In this document: in pieces, positions 8,696 through 17,298 of the stretch
Layout of the letters: the number at the start of each line of letters is the position of its first letter
Position numbering within the stretch: position 1 is the stretch's first letter
DNA from: Sulfurospirillum diekertiae
Lineage (GTDB): Bacteria; Campylobacterota; Campylobacteria; Campylobacterales; Sulfurospirillaceae
Direction of reading: 5' to 3'
Assembly: GCF_002309535.1 (NCBI RefSeq)
Contig: NZ_CP023275.1
Span: forward strand, 1,612,001-1,676,000
Length of the DNA stretch: 64,000 nt
Notes under the pieces: generated by a model
Databases searched by the model: none
Told to the model about the DNA's origin: nothing
The model's input: only the letters and a program-made list of their open reading frames with translations
Position numbers and translations under genes: made by a program

Positions 8696-11332
8696 ATGAC
8701 TATGAGTGAAAAAAGCACCGTTTACAACCCAAAAGAAATAGAAGAGAATTATTACAAAATTTGGGAAGATAGAGGCTATTTTGAAATTGACGGCAATAAA
8801 GCCATTCAAGAGCAAGGCAAAAACTTCTGTATCATGATGCCACCTCCCAATGTTACGGGAAGTCTCCATATCGGACATGCACTTACGTTTACACTCCAAG
8901 ATATTATCACCCGTTTTAAACGCATGGATGGATTTAAAACACTTTGGCAACCAGGAACTGATCATGCGGGAATTGCCACACAAAATGTGGTTGAAAAACA
9001 ACTCCTGGCTCAAGGTATTAAAAAAGAAGAGTTGGGACGCGAGAAATTTCTAGAGAAAGTTTGGGAATGGAAAGCGTACAGTGGCGGACAGATCGTTCAC
9101 CAAATGCGTAAACTTGGTGTCTCTCCTGCGTGGAGCAGAGAACGTTTTACGATGGATGATGGACTTAAAAATTCTGTTAAAAAAGCGTTTGTTAAATACT
9201 ATAAAGAAGGACTTATTGTTCGGGGTAACTACATGGTAAACTGGTGTACTCATGATGGTGCGCTGAGTGACATTGAAGTAGAGTATGAGACCAACAAAGG
9301 CAAACTGTATCATTTAAAATATTTTCTCAAAGATTCTAAAGAGTTTTTAGTCGTAGCGACCACTCGTCCTGAAACCTATTTTGGTGATACTGCTGTTATG
9401 GTTCACCCTGAAGATGAGCGCTATAAGCACCTTGTAGGTCAAAAAGTGATTCTTCCACTCATTGGTCGTGAAATTGAGATCATTGCTGATGAACATGTCG
9501 ATATGAGCTTTGGAACAGGCTGTGTTAAAGTTACACCTGCGCATGACATTAATGACTATGAAGTCGGTAAACGTCATAATTTAGAGTTTATCACGATTTT
9601 TGATAGCAATGGTATTCTTAACAATTACTGTGGTGAATTTAAAGGGTTAGAACGCCTTGAAGCACGTGCGCCTATTATGGCAAAACTACAAAATGAAGGG
9701 TTTGTCGATAAAGTCGAAGATTATGAAAACCAAGTGGGTCACTGCTATCGTTGTAAAAATGTGGTGGAACCTTACATTTCCAAACAGTGGTTTGTCAAAA
9801 AAGAGATCGCGGAAGGTGCTATTGCAAAGGTCAATGAACACCTAGCCGAATTTTACCCAAGCCACTGGCTCAATTCCTACAATGCATGGATGAAAGAGCT
9901 TCGTGATTGGTGCATCTCGCGCCAGCTTTGGTGGGGACATCAAATTCCTGTTTTTTATTGTGATGCGTGTGGCCATGAATGGGCAAGTGAAGCGGAGAGT
10001 GAGTCAGAATGCCCTAAGTGCTACAGCAACAAGCTTCACCAAGACCCTGATGTCCTTGATACATGGTTTAGCTCAGGTCTTTGGCCTTTTTCAACACTCG
10101 GCTGGGGAAATGGGGATGCTTACAAAGATGAAAAATGGAATGAAAGCGACTTAAAAGATTTTTATCCCAATACCCTGCTCATTACAGGCTTTGATATCCT
10201 CTTCTTCTGGGTGGCACGTATGATGTTTTCAGGAGAACATACACTGGGCAAGCTTCCCTTTAAAGATATTTATCTCCACGCTCTTGTCAAAGATGAACAC
10301 GGTCAGAAAATGAGCAAAAGCAAAGGAAACGTGATCGATCCGCTGGATACTATTAATGAATACAGTGCAGATACTTTGCGCTTTACCCTCGCCATTCTTG
10401 CAGTTCAAGGTCGTGACATCAAACTGAGCGGTGAAAAATTAGAGCAAATTCGTAACTTCACCAACAAACTTTACAACGCTTCACGCTTTTTGTTGATGAA
10501 TGCAAACTCATTTGAAGATTTAGACAAGATCGAAATTAAAACCGCTCTTGGTTTATACATGAAAAGCCGTTTAGCAGTAGCAATGGAAGAGGTACGTGCT
10601 CACTTTAGCGATTACCGTTTTAATGACGCAGCCACCACACTGTACCGCTTCTTGTGGGGTGAATTTTGTGATTGGGGTATTGAGCTGAGTAAAGCAGACA
10701 AACCTGCTATTTTGGAGCTTGGAGCTATCTTTAAAGAGGCAATGAAGCTTATTCATCCCTTTATGCCATTTATCTCTGAATTCCTCTACCAAGAACTTTC
10801 CGATAAAACACTGGAAGACAATGAATCCATTATGGTCAAACGCTATCCTCATGCACTCAAACAAGACGAAAAAATTGAGAAGACCTTTGAACTTGTTATC
10901 GAAGCGATTGTAGGCATTCGACGTGCCAAGGCCAATATTGATCTTGGAAACAAAAAAATAGAGCACGCTTTTATCAAAGTTTCTGATGCTGTAAACCTAA
11001 AAGATGCGTTGAAATACATTAGCTTATTGGCAAAAGTTGAAAATATCGACTTTACTGAGGTTAAGATCGCTAACTCAGCCACCGACGTGGGCGATAACGT
11101 TGAGGTGTTTATTCCACTCGATGGTGTTGATTTGGGCCCCATCGTTGAGCGCCTGAACAATCAAAAAATCAAGCTTGAAAAAGAAATTATGAAACTCTCA
11201 AGTATGCTCTCCAACGAGCGCTTTGTTGCCAATGCTCCAAAAGAAGTTATTGCAGAAAATCAAAAAGGGTTGGATGATGCTAAAGCTAAAATGGTCAAAA
11301 TTGAAGCGGAACTCATTTCACTCGGTATTTAA
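8696..11332 (+). CDS. valS: valyl-tRNA synthetase
   Basis: Class I synthetase that charges tRNA-Val, with editing of mischarged threonine. Seen: the HIGH motif at residues 58-61 (after PPPNVTGSL), zinc-binding cysteine pairs (CYRCKN; CDACGHEW...CPKCYS), the class I KMSKSKGN motif, and a C-terminal coiled coil (ERLNNQKIKLEKEIMKL...). The length of 878 aa is typical. Of ATG 8696 and ATG 8702 the first is best spaced from AAGG. A bidirectional terminator separates it from the convergent mog gene. Confidence 0.98.
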   Translation: MTMSEKSTVYNPKEIEENYYKIWEDRGYFEIDGNKAIQEQGKNFCIMMPPPNVTGSLHIGHALTFTLQDIITRFKRMDGFKTLWQPGTDHAGIATQNVVEKQLLAQGIKKEELGREKFLEKVWEWKAYSGGQIVHQMRKLGVSPAWSRERFTMDDGLKNSVKKAFVKYYKEGLIVRGNYMVNWCTHDGALSDIEVEYETNKGKLYHLKYFLKDSKEFLVVATTRPETYFGDTAVMVHPEDERYKHLVGQKVILPLIGREIEIIADEHVDMSFGTGCVKVTPAHDINDYEVGKRHNLEFITIFDSNGILNNYCGEFKGLERLEARAPIMAKLQNEGFVDKVEDYENQVGHCYRCKNVVEPYISKQWFVKKEIAEGAIAKVNEHLAEFYPSHWLNSYNAWMKELRDWCISRQLWWGHQIPVFYCDACGHEWASEAESESECPKCYSNKLHQDPDVLDTWFSSGLWPFSTLGWGNGDAYKDEKWNESDLKDFYPNTLLITGFDILFFWVARMMFSGEHTLGKLPFKDIYLHALVKDEHGQKMSKSKGNVIDPLDTINEYSADTLRFTLAILAVQGRDIKLSGEKLEQIRNFTNKLYNASRFLLMNANSFEDLDKIEIKTALGLYMKSRLAVAMEEVRAHFSDYRFNDAATTLYRFLWGEFCDWGIELSKADKPAILELGAIFKEAMKLIHPFMPFISEFLYQELSDKTLEDNESIMVKRYPHALKQDEKIEKTFELVIEAIVGIRRAKANIDLGNKKIEHAFIKVSDAVNLKDALKYISLLAKVENIDFTEVKIANSATDVGDNVEVFIPLDGVDLGPIVERLNNQKIKLEKEIMKLSSMLSNERFVANAPKEVIAENQKGLDDAKAKMVKIEAELISLGI

Positions 11333-11334
11333 TC

Positions 11335-11346
11335 TTTACATGTAAA
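11335..11346. repeat. Palindrome TTTACATGTAAA, copy 2 (intergenic)
   Basis: Perfect, extended to 14 bp (C...G). It lies 2 bases after the valS stop and shares its last bases with the terminator stem. Confidence 0.95.
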
Positions 11347-11377
11347 GCAGTTGGAGCTTTCAAGCTTCAACTGCTTT
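11344..11377. terminator. Bidirectional terminator between valS and mog
   Basis: Two 16-base arms (AAAGCAGTTGGAGCTT / AAGCTTCAACTGCTTT) pair with one G-T and a minimal loop. A T-rich stretch follows on the plus strand. It serves both convergent genes. Confidence 0.85.
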
Positions 11378-11385
11378 GCCTCTTT

Positions 11386-11916
11386 TTACGCCTTTGGACG
11401 AAAAGGTTTGATCACATCCTCGTTACATGTAAGAAAAGGTCCTTCTAAAAGATCAATGCAATACGGCACAGCAGGAAAGACTGCATCTAAACATTCACGT
11501 ATGGATTTAGGTTTTCCAGGAAGATTGATAATCAAACTACGACCACGAATACCTGCCGTTTGTCGTGATAAAATGGCGGTAGGTACATACTTAAGACTCA
11601 CTTGACGCATCAATTCTCCAAAGCCTGGCATCATCTTCTCGCAGACAGCCTCCGTAGCTTCAGGCGTCACATCTCGAATAGCTGGGCCTGTGCCTCCTGT
11701 AGTGACGATTAAACAGCATTCATCATGATCTGCCATGTGTTCAAGGGCTGCTTCAATGAGTGGCTGTTCATCAGGAATCACTTTGTACACGCTCTCCCAC
11801 TCACAGCTTAGATACTCACTTAAGACTTGAATAATTGCTTTACCTGAAAGATCTTCATAAATACCTGCACTAGCACGATCAGAGATCGTAAGAATACCAA
11901 TTTTAATCTGTCTCAT
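11386..11916 (-). CDS. mog: molybdopterin adenylyltransferase (MogA/MoaB family)
   Basis: 176 aa, predicted to adenylylate molybdopterin before Mo insertion. Seen: GILTISDRASAGIYEDLSG, the TTGGTGPAIRDVTPEA motif that binds molybdopterin, and LPGKPKSIRECLDAV near the end. The start at 11916 follows the panE stop directly and has GGAGCAA as ribosome site; a longer frame to 11973 would run into panE. It is the last gene of the hisD-panE-mog run. Molybdoenzymes are abundant in respiratory Campylobacterota, which fits. A 10-bp palindrome core lies inside the gene. Confidence 0.93.
   Translation of the reverse strand: MRQIKIGILTISDRASAGIYEDLSGKAIIQVLSEYLSCEWESVYKVIPDEQPLIEAALEHMADHDECCLIVTTGGTGPAIRDVTPEATEAVCEKMMPGFGELMRQVSLKYVPTAILSRQTAGIRGRSLIINLPGKPKSIRECLDAVFPAVPYCIDLLEGPFLTCNEDVIKPFRPKA
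11423..11432. repeat. Palindrome core TTACATGTAA (in mog)
   Basis: 10-bp core inside mog, read as Leu-Thr-Cys-Asn near the C-terminus, a poorly conserved part of the protein. Confidence 0.9.
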
Positions 11917-11917
11917 A

Positions 11918-12853
11918 TTATTGCTCCATGTTAAATTCGAGTAACGCTTTAATCGTTTTGGTATAAGGAGCATCGACGCCTATTTGATGAAGAGCTCGAA
12001 TGACAACACCACAAATTTCTTCTATTTCTAACGTTCTACCATGTTCTAAATCAACCAACATAGATGGCTTAATCGAATCAAACTGTTTAATTAAGGTAAA
12101 CATAGCATCCACATCTTCTTGCGAAATCTTTACATGTAAACTACGTGCAGCATAAGCGGTTTCTTGCATAAGTCCATAAACCACTTCGCTAAGAGGACTT
12201 TTCTCAAACAAAATACCTGTTTTGACACGCAGTAACGCGCAAAGTGCATTAACCCCATTGTTAATAATCAGTTTTTTCCACAGTTCTTGTTTGATGTCAT
12301 ATGTCGTTTGGGTTGGAATCCCTGCATGATTTAAAACAAGCGATAATGCTTCCAAAAAACGCTCATTTTCCATCGTTGTATGCATCATACCTAAAATGGT
12401 TTCCGCACTGCCAACCGCTTCTACATATCCAGGAGAAACCACATGTGCCCCAATTTTTCGTGTCAATCCGCCCATAATATACTCTTCGGCAAAATAGTCA
12501 CATAAGATAGCTTCATTTTCAACACCATTTTGCAAAGAGAGGATATACGGTGGTTTCATTTGAGCTCGAAGCCATTGCGCAAGTTGAATGGAGACTTCAC
12601 GTGTTGCAATTGATTTGGTTGCAAGAATAATAAGATCAAATGAAGTAGCATCTAATTCAGATAAACTCGGTAAATCAAGTGCTTGAATTTTTTGATCAAA
12701 TTCTAAACTCGGATGCTTTACATGTAAACCCTCAGTTTGAAGCGCTTCAAGGTGTGCCCCTCGTGCAATAAAGACGACGTGATGACCATCTTGGAGAAGT
12801 TTGGCGCCAAAATAGCTTCCAACTCCTCCCGCACCTAGAATGATAATATTCAT
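11918..12853 (-). CDS. panE: 2-dehydropantoate 2-reductase
   Basis: NADPH-dependent ketopantoate reductase of the pantothenate/CoA pathway. Seen: the N-terminal nucleotide-binding GAGGVGSYFGAKL, the LQNG-VENE segment with the conserved Asn, and the C-terminal KLIINNGVNALCAL with the catalytic Lys. The length of 311 aa is normal. It overlaps hisD upstream by 4 bases and abuts mog downstream. The PanE/ApbA family includes other ketoacid reductases, so the substrate is likely but unproven. It contains two perfect 12-bp palindromes, both read as LHVK. Confidence 0.88.
   Translation of the reverse strand: MNIIILGAGGVGSYFGAKLLQDGHHVVFIARGAHLEALQTEGLHVKHPSLEFDQKIQALDLPSLSELDATSFDLIILATKSIATREVSIQLAQWLRAQMKPPYILSLQNGVENEAILCDYFAEEYIMGGLTRKIGAHVVSPGYVEAVGSAETILGMMHTTMENERFLEALSLVLNHAGIPTQTTYDIKQELWKKLIINNGVNALCALLRVKTGILFEKSPLSEVVYGLMQETAYAARSLHVKISQEDVDAMFTLIKQFDSIKPSMLVDLEHGRTLEIEEICGVVIRALHQIGVDAPYTKTIKALLEFNMEQ
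12129..12140. repeat. Palindrome TTTACATGTAAA, copy 3 (in panE)
   Basis: Perfect; encodes Leu-His-Val-Lys in the C-terminal domain of PanE. Confidence 0.95.
12717..12728. repeat. Palindrome TTTACATGTAAA, copy 4 (in panE)
   Basis: Perfect; encodes Leu-His-Val-Lys in the N-terminal domain, 588 bp from copy 3 in the same gene. Confidence 0.95.
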
Positions 12854-14151
12854 TTTTTTGATTGAGAAAGACGCACACGAACACTTGCTTCATGCGCACC
12901 CAGACCTTCAGTGTGAGCAAGCAATGCGCACGCTTCACCAATTTCATCAATGCCTTGTTTGCTCATACTGATGATAGAAGAGCGCTTCAAGAAATTTTCA
13001 ACGCCAAGCGGCGAGTAAAACTTAGCTGTTCCACCCGTTGGAAGGGTATGATTGGGTCCTGCGATATAATCTCCAATGGGTTCAGGCGTATACAAACCCA
13101 TAAAAATAGCACCTGCATGGTGAATCTTTGGCAGGAGATCAAAAGGATGAGACGTAACCACTTCTAAGTGTTCAGGCGCAATTTGATTCATCAAATTCAC
13201 CGCTTCATCCATATCACGCGTCACAATAATCGCGCCTCGCTCTTTGATAGAAACTTCGGCAATCGCTTTGCGATCTAATGTCTCAAGCCACGTATAAATT
13301 TCGGTACGTGTTTTTTCCGCAATTTCAAGCGAAGGTGTAATCAAAATAGAACTGGCCATCTCATCGTGCTCCGCTTGTGAAAGCAAATCAATCGCTAAGA
13401 GGTGTGGGTTAGCAGTCGTATCGGCTAAAACACCAATTTCACTTGGTCCTGCAATCATGTCAATGTTCACCTCACCAAAAACGAGTTTTTTTGCCGTTGC
13501 CACAAAGATGTTACCAGGGCCCGTGATCACATCGACTTTTGGAATACTCTGCGTGCCGTATGCCATTGCCGCAATCGCGCTCGCACCACCTACTTTAAAA
13601 GCCTTTTTGATGCCACATAAATGCATCGCAGCCAAAAGCAATGGATTGAGTTCATTATTGGGAGCAGGCGTACAAACAACAACCTCTTTCACCCCTGCGA
13701 CAAGTGCGGGAATTGCATTCATCAAAAGACTACTGGGATACGCTGCTTTTCCACCCGGTATATAAAGCCCTGCACGATCCACTGGCGTTACTTTTTGCCC
13801 CAAGACAGTGCCATTCTCTTCAAAATCAAGCCACGATTTTGGCATGAGCTTTTCATGGTACGCATAAATGCGTTTATACGCTAGCTCTAATGCCTCTTTG
13901 AGTTTAACATCAAGAGCATCGTACGCTTTTTTCATATCACTTGTTTTGACTTCAAGTGCTTCATCGTTTGCAACATGCCATTTATCAAATTTTTCAATAT
14001 GATTTTTTAAAGCACCATTACCATCGGCTTTAATCTCTGCAATTATAGTCGAAACAATTTTTGAAACATTGTCCATATCCATATTTCCACGACGCAAAAG
14101 TGCATCGAACTGGACTTGAAAATTTTGTTCGCTGGTTTTTAAAAGCAACAT
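12850..14151 (-). CDS. hisD: histidinol dehydrogenase
   Basis: Zinc enzyme that oxidises histidinol to histidine with two NAD+. Seen: VGGASAIAAMAYGTQSIPKVDVITGPGN in the nucleotide-binding region, the zinc/active-site stretch SQAEHDE, APEHLEV with the catalytic Glu-His pair, and GPNHTLPTGGTA. The length of 433 aa is normal. It starts the minus-strand run hisD-panE-mog, with a 4-base overlap to panE. The gene stands apart from other his genes, common in this phylum. Confidence 0.97.
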   Translation of the reverse strand: MLLLKTSEQNFQVQFDALLRRGNMDMDNVSKIVSTIIAEIKADGNGALKNHIEKFDKWHVANDEALEVKTSDMKKAYDALDVKLKEALELAYKRIYAYHEKLMPKSWLDFEENGTVLGQKVTPVDRAGLYIPGGKAAYPSSLLMNAIPALVAGVKEVVVCTPAPNNELNPLLLAAMHLCGIKKAFKVGGASAIAAMAYGTQSIPKVDVITGPGNIFVATAKKLVFGEVNIDMIAGPSEIGVLADTTANPHLLAIDLLSQAEHDEMASSILITPSLEIAEKTRTEIYTWLETLDRKAIAEVSIKERGAIIVTRDMDEAVNLMNQIAPEHLEVVTSHPFDLLPKIHHAGAIFMGLYTPEPIGDYIAGPNHTLPTGGTAKFYSPLGVENFLKRSSIISMSKQGIDEIGEACALLAHTEGLGAHEASVRVRLSQSKK

Positions 14152-14177
14152 CGTTAATCCTCTTTATAAGTGCTTTA

Positions 14178-15050
14178 TTATAGCATATTTGCCTTACGCA
14201 CATACCGAGCAATCATGGAACTATTGCCCAAAATCCCTCCTTGATGCAAGTAAATAGGCGTTCCATCCAGTGAAGCGATATGTTCCAATAGCACTTTCCA
14301 GCCCACAGGATCGTACACCAAATCAAACGTTACACCCATCTCATCTTTCAATGATTTCCATAACTCAAAAAGCTCTGGGTACAATTTGCCATAGTGATAT
14401 TTTTTCTTGGTCTCTATAATGGTGGGGGCACATGTCAGATCAGATTCAACCATCTTCCACTGCTTTTGTAAATACATACTATCTCCCACGGTATTACATG
14501 TAAAGACAGGAAAGGGAAGATGCTTTTGTAAAAACAGTGCTGTTGTACCTGTTCCTGAGGGTAAAAAAAGATAAGGGTTTTGAATGGAATGTGTTTGTAT
14601 GTCCGATAGAAGCTCATTGGCTAAAATTTTCATACCCTCTTCTGCTTCAAGCTGCCTGCCCCCTTCCTTTACATGTAAACTTGTTTCATCAAGCCACTTT
14701 TTAGCTTCTTCTTCGCGCAAATGTGATTCGATGATGTTCATTCCATTCACAAGTGCCTCTTTATAATTACCGATAGGATTTTCTTTGAGAAAGTGTGGAA
14801 TATGATCGCATACATAGATGAACTCCCACCCTTTAAGGCGGGCTAAAACAGAGAGAGAATACATCGCGTTGGACTGATTTGATCCAGAACTTACCACACG
14901 CTTGATATGAGAAAAATCATGCGTCAAAAAGTAGTAAAATTTACGTGCTTTATTACCAGAAAAATCTTTATCCAACAGATCATCGCGTTTAATATAAAAA
15001 ATATGGTTCTTAAAAGTTTGTTTTTCAAAAGGAGAAGGAGGAAAAAACAT
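14178..15050 (-). CDS. PLP enzyme, D-cysteine desulfhydrase / ACC deaminase family
   Basis: 290-aa fold-type II PLP enzyme. Seen: IKRDDLLDKDFSGNKARKFYY with the probable PLP lysine K34, SSGSNQSNAMYSLSVLARLKG (substrate loop), and LPSGTGTTALFLQKHL (phosphate-binding loop). Family members convert D-cysteine to pyruvate, sulfide and ammonia, or deaminate ACC; which applies is not decidable here. The genome's sulfur theme favours D-cysteine. The start has no visible ribosome site: a TTACATGTAA core sits 2 bases before the ATG. It carries two more palindrome copies inside. A terminator separates it from fba upstream. Confidence 0.78.
   Translation of the reverse strand: MFFPPSPFEKQTFKNHIFYIKRDDLLDKDFSGNKARKFYYFLTHDFSHIKRVVSSGSNQSNAMYSLSVLARLKGWEFIYVCDHIPHFLKENPIGNYKEALVNGMNIIESHLREEEAKKWLDETSLHVKEGGRQLEAEEGMKILANELLSDIQTHSIQNPYLFLPSGTGTTALFLQKHLPFPVFTCNTVGDSMYLQKQWKMVESDLTCAPTIIETKKKYHYGKLYPELFELWKSLKDEMGVTFDLVYDPVGWKVLLEHIASLDGTPIYLHQGGILGNSSMIARYVRKANML
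14494..14503. repeat. Palindrome core TTACATGTAA (in the D-cysteine desulfhydrase-like gene)
   Basis: Matches 11 of the 12 bases; read as Phe-Thr-Cys-Asn. Confidence 0.9.
14668..14679. repeat. Palindrome TTTACATGTAAA, copy 5 (in the D-cysteine desulfhydrase-like gene)
   Basis: Perfect; encodes Leu-His-Val-Lys, 174 bp from the preceding core. Confidence 0.95.
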
Positions 15051-15052
15051 CG

Positions 15053-15062
15053 TTACATGTAA
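15053..15062. repeat. Palindrome core TTACATGTAA in a 5' leader
   Basis: Ends 2 bases before the ATG of the minus-strand PLP gene, where a ribosome site is expected, and directly follows the T-run of the fba terminator. Confidence 0.9.
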
Positions 15063-15089
15063 AAAGAAGGAGACCTCAAAAGAGGTCTC
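15062..15089 (-). terminator. Rho-independent terminator of fba
   Basis: Stem GAGACCTC / GAGGTCTC (15070-15089) with a 4-base loop, followed on the minus strand by CCTTCTTTTT. Confidence 0.8.
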
Positions 15090-15096
15090 TTAAGGA

Positions 15097-16173
15097 TTAT
15101 AAGCGATTGAGACAATTAAGATCTTCAAAGGCTTTCAGTAAGCGGCTTTTAATAGCCTCTTCACCTGAGCGAAGCCATTTGCGTGGATCATAATATTTTT
15201 TATTCGGTTTATCGTCACCCTCTGGATTACCAATTTGACCTTGAAGATACGGTGCATATTTTTCAACATACCCTTTGACGCCTTCCCAAAATGCCCATTG
15301 CGTATCCGTATCGATGTTCATTTTAATGACACCGTACCCTACCGCTTCACGAATGTCGGAGAGTTCACTGCCACTGCCACCGTGAAATACAAAATTGACT
15401 GGTTTGGCATCGGTTTTAAACTTCTCTTGAATGTATTTTTGAGAATTATCTAAGATTTTTGGTGTCAAGTTGACGTTGCCTGGTTTATACACACCATGTA
15501 CATTGCCAAAAGAGGCAGCAATGGTAAAATTAGGACTAATTTTTAAAAGCTCTTCGTAGGCATAAGCAACATCTTGCGGCTGCGTATAAAGAGCTGAATT
15601 ATCCATACTGGTATTGTCCACACCATCCTCTTCGCCACCCGTACAACCAAGCTCAATTTCCAATGTCATGCCCATTTTACTCATGCGTTTGAGGTAAGAG
15701 ACACACGTGTGTACATTTTGCTCTAGTGGCTCTTCTGAGAGATCCAACATATGAGAACTAAAAAGTGGTTTGTGTGTTTTAGCAAAATGCATCTCGCTAG
15801 CGCTTAAAAGCTCATCAATCCACGGAAGAAGTTTACGTGCAGCATGATCCGTATGTAAAATTACGGCTACACCATAGTATTCAGCAAGTGTATGGACATG
15901 TAAAGCACCACTAATGGCACCAAGGACTCCTGCTTTAAGACCATTCACACCTTTACCTGCATAAAATTCAGCTCCACCACTGGAAAACTGAATAATAACT
16001 GGTGAATTAGCCGTTTTGGCTGCCTCTAAAACAGCATTAATAGAATTTGTTCCCACAACATTGACAGCAGGGATTGCAAATTGATTGGCTTTTGCAATTG
16101 CAAAAACTTTCTGCACATCATTACCCGTAACAACACCCGGTTTTACAAAATCAAAAATTTTCGCATTCAACAT
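15097..16173 (-). CDS. fbaA: fructose-bisphosphate aldolase, class II
   Basis: Zinc aldolase for the gluconeogenic/glycolytic FBP reaction. Seen: the zinc-binding ILHTDHAARKLLPW, ELGCTGGEEDGVDN, and VFHGGSGS with the conserved NIDTDTQWAFW substrate stretch. The length of 358 aa matches the class IIA enzyme. It lies downstream of the peb4-like gene in the same direction, as in Campylobacter jejuni (peb4-fba, from memory), with a 199-bp gap that may hold its own promoter. Confidence 0.97.
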   Translation of the reverse strand: MLNAKIFDFVKPGVVTGNDVQKVFAIAKANQFAIPAVNVVGTNSINAVLEAAKTANSPVIIQFSSGGAEFYAGKGVNGLKAGVLGAISGALHVHTLAEYYGVAVILHTDHAARKLLPWIDELLSASEMHFAKTHKPLFSSHMLDLSEEPLEQNVHTCVSYLKRMSKMGMTLEIELGCTGGEEDGVDNTSMDNSALYTQPQDVAYAYEELLKISPNFTIAASFGNVHGVYKPGNVNLTPKILDNSQKYIQEKFKTDAKPVNFVFHGGSGSELSDIREAVGYGVIKMNIDTDTQWAFWEGVKGYVEKYAPYLQGQIGNPEGDDKPNKKYYDPRKWLRSGEEAIKSRLLKAFEDLNCLNRL

Positions 16174-16372
16174 GAAAACGCCCTTTATTTCAATTTTTAC
16201 ATACTTTTATAGGCTAAGCCCAAAAAGATTACATTACGCTATGCTCTAAAGCTTAACTCTTGAAGTCAATGTAACATAATTTTATAGTCTAAGGCTTTTA
16301 GCCTCTATTTTAAAAAACAAGATTTTTGTGAAAAGCCTTACCTTTTTTGGGGTAAGGCTCTCTTTTTTGGGG
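16174..16372. other. Intergenic region fba / peb4
   Basis: 199 bases. Beside the peb4 terminator it holds a small AGGCT-TTT-AGCCT hairpin near 16289 and an imperfect inverted pair (TTACATT / AATGTAA) between about 16229 and 16272. On the minus strand a TATAAA-like segment near 16280 could be an fba promoter. No gene is seen. Confidence 0.5.
16334..16359 (-). terminator. Terminator hairpin after the peb4-like gene
   Basis: AGCCTTACC / GGTAAGGCT arms with an 8-base loop, just after the stop, followed on the minus strand by a short TTTTC run. It may be partial and let transcription reach fba. Confidence 0.65.
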
Positions 16373-17185
16373 TTATTTAATGGTTACTTTTGCGTTTTTT
16401 CTAAGTGTTTGTGCTTTATCTTGTACTTGAATACGGAATTTTTCCATTTTCAAGCCATTTTCAATTTGTGGTTTTACTGTTTCAAATGTTGCTTTCTCAG
16501 CTGGTTTTGTATCTTCAACTAAGATAACATGGTAACCAAATTGTGTTTGAACAGGCGTTTTAGTAATTTCACCTTTTTTAAGTGCAAATGCTGCATCTGA
16601 GAAAGGTTTTACCATTTGATTTGCAGCAAACCAACCAAGTTCACCGCCACCTTGACCGCTAGGTCCTGTAGATTTTGTAGTTGCAAGCTCAACAAATTTA
16701 TCATTGAGTTTTTGACCTGTCAATCCATCAAGTTCTTTGATAACATCTTTAGCTTCTTGCTCTGTTTTTACAAGCACGTGTCTTGCTTTAACGGTTGCTG
16801 GTTGCATAAATTTGTCAGCATTTTTGTCATAATAGTCTTTAACGTCTTTTGGATCAACTTTAACAGCATCAAAGATTTTTTTCATCCAGACTTCAAGAGC
16901 AAGATCTGCTTTGATTTTTTTCAAAGCTTCCGTATAATCTTTCTCTTTTTCTACACCACTTTTCATTGCTTCCGTAGTCAAAAGTTTACGCTCAACTGCT
17001 TGCTCAACAATTTTTTGTTTTGCATCAGCAGGAAGTTCTTCAAACTTTGCGCCTTGCATAGCACGCATAAGAACAGCAATGTCTTGTTCATTGACATCTT
17101 CACCATTAACGGTTGCATATGTTGTCGCATTTAAACTTACACCTAGTACTGCAGCTGCAATACTACTTAGAATAACTTTTTTCAC
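16373..17185 (-). CDS. peb4: periplasmic peptidyl-prolyl isomerase (Peb4/PpiC-like chaperone)
   Basis: 270 aa with an N-terminal signal peptide (VILSSIAAAVLGVSLNA), a helical SurA-like chaperone section (about residues 25-120), and a parvulin PPIase domain (ATVKARHVLVKTEQEAKDV ... GGELGWFAANQMVKPF ... QTQFGYHVILVED). Predicted to help fold outer-membrane proteins in the periplasm, as Peb4 of Campylobacter does. It lies upstream of fba. The symbol is by family and neighbourhood. Confidence 0.88.
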   Translation of the reverse strand: MKKVILSSIAAAVLGVSLNATTYATVNGEDVNEQDIAVLMRAMQGAKFEELPADAKQKIVEQAVERKLLTTEAMKSGVEKEKDYTEALKKIKADLALEVWMKKIFDAVKVDPKDVKDYYDKNADKFMQPATVKARHVLVKTEQEAKDVIKELDGLTGQKLNDKFVELATTKSTGPSGQGGGELGWFAANQMVKPFSDAAFALKKGEITKTPVQTQFGYHVILVEDTKPAEKATFETVKPQIENGLKMEKFRIQVQDKAQTLRKNAKVTIK

Positions 17186-17273
17186 TAAAATCCTTTATTG
17201 AAGTAATTCGCGTATTGTACCCCAAATCTTATTACTATTTCTTAAATGAAATGTTAATTTTAAGGATTGTCGG

Positions 17274-17279
17274 TATAAT
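17274..17279 (+). promoter_or_regulatory. -10 box of nth
   Basis: TATAAT 20 bases before the ATG. The divergent peb4 gene has a TACAAT candidate near 17213 on the other strand. Confidence 0.5.
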
Positions 17280-17298
17280 TTTCAAAAAAATAAGGTAG

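Noticed and set aside
15894..15905. GGACATGTAAAG in fba
   Set aside because: Only half of the palindrome; read as LHVH in a conserved stretch, so not counted.
16616..17134. 172-codon open frame opposite the peb4-like gene
   Set aside because: Phe/Cys-rich peptide typical of antisense reading of a Lys-rich gene; no ribosome site.
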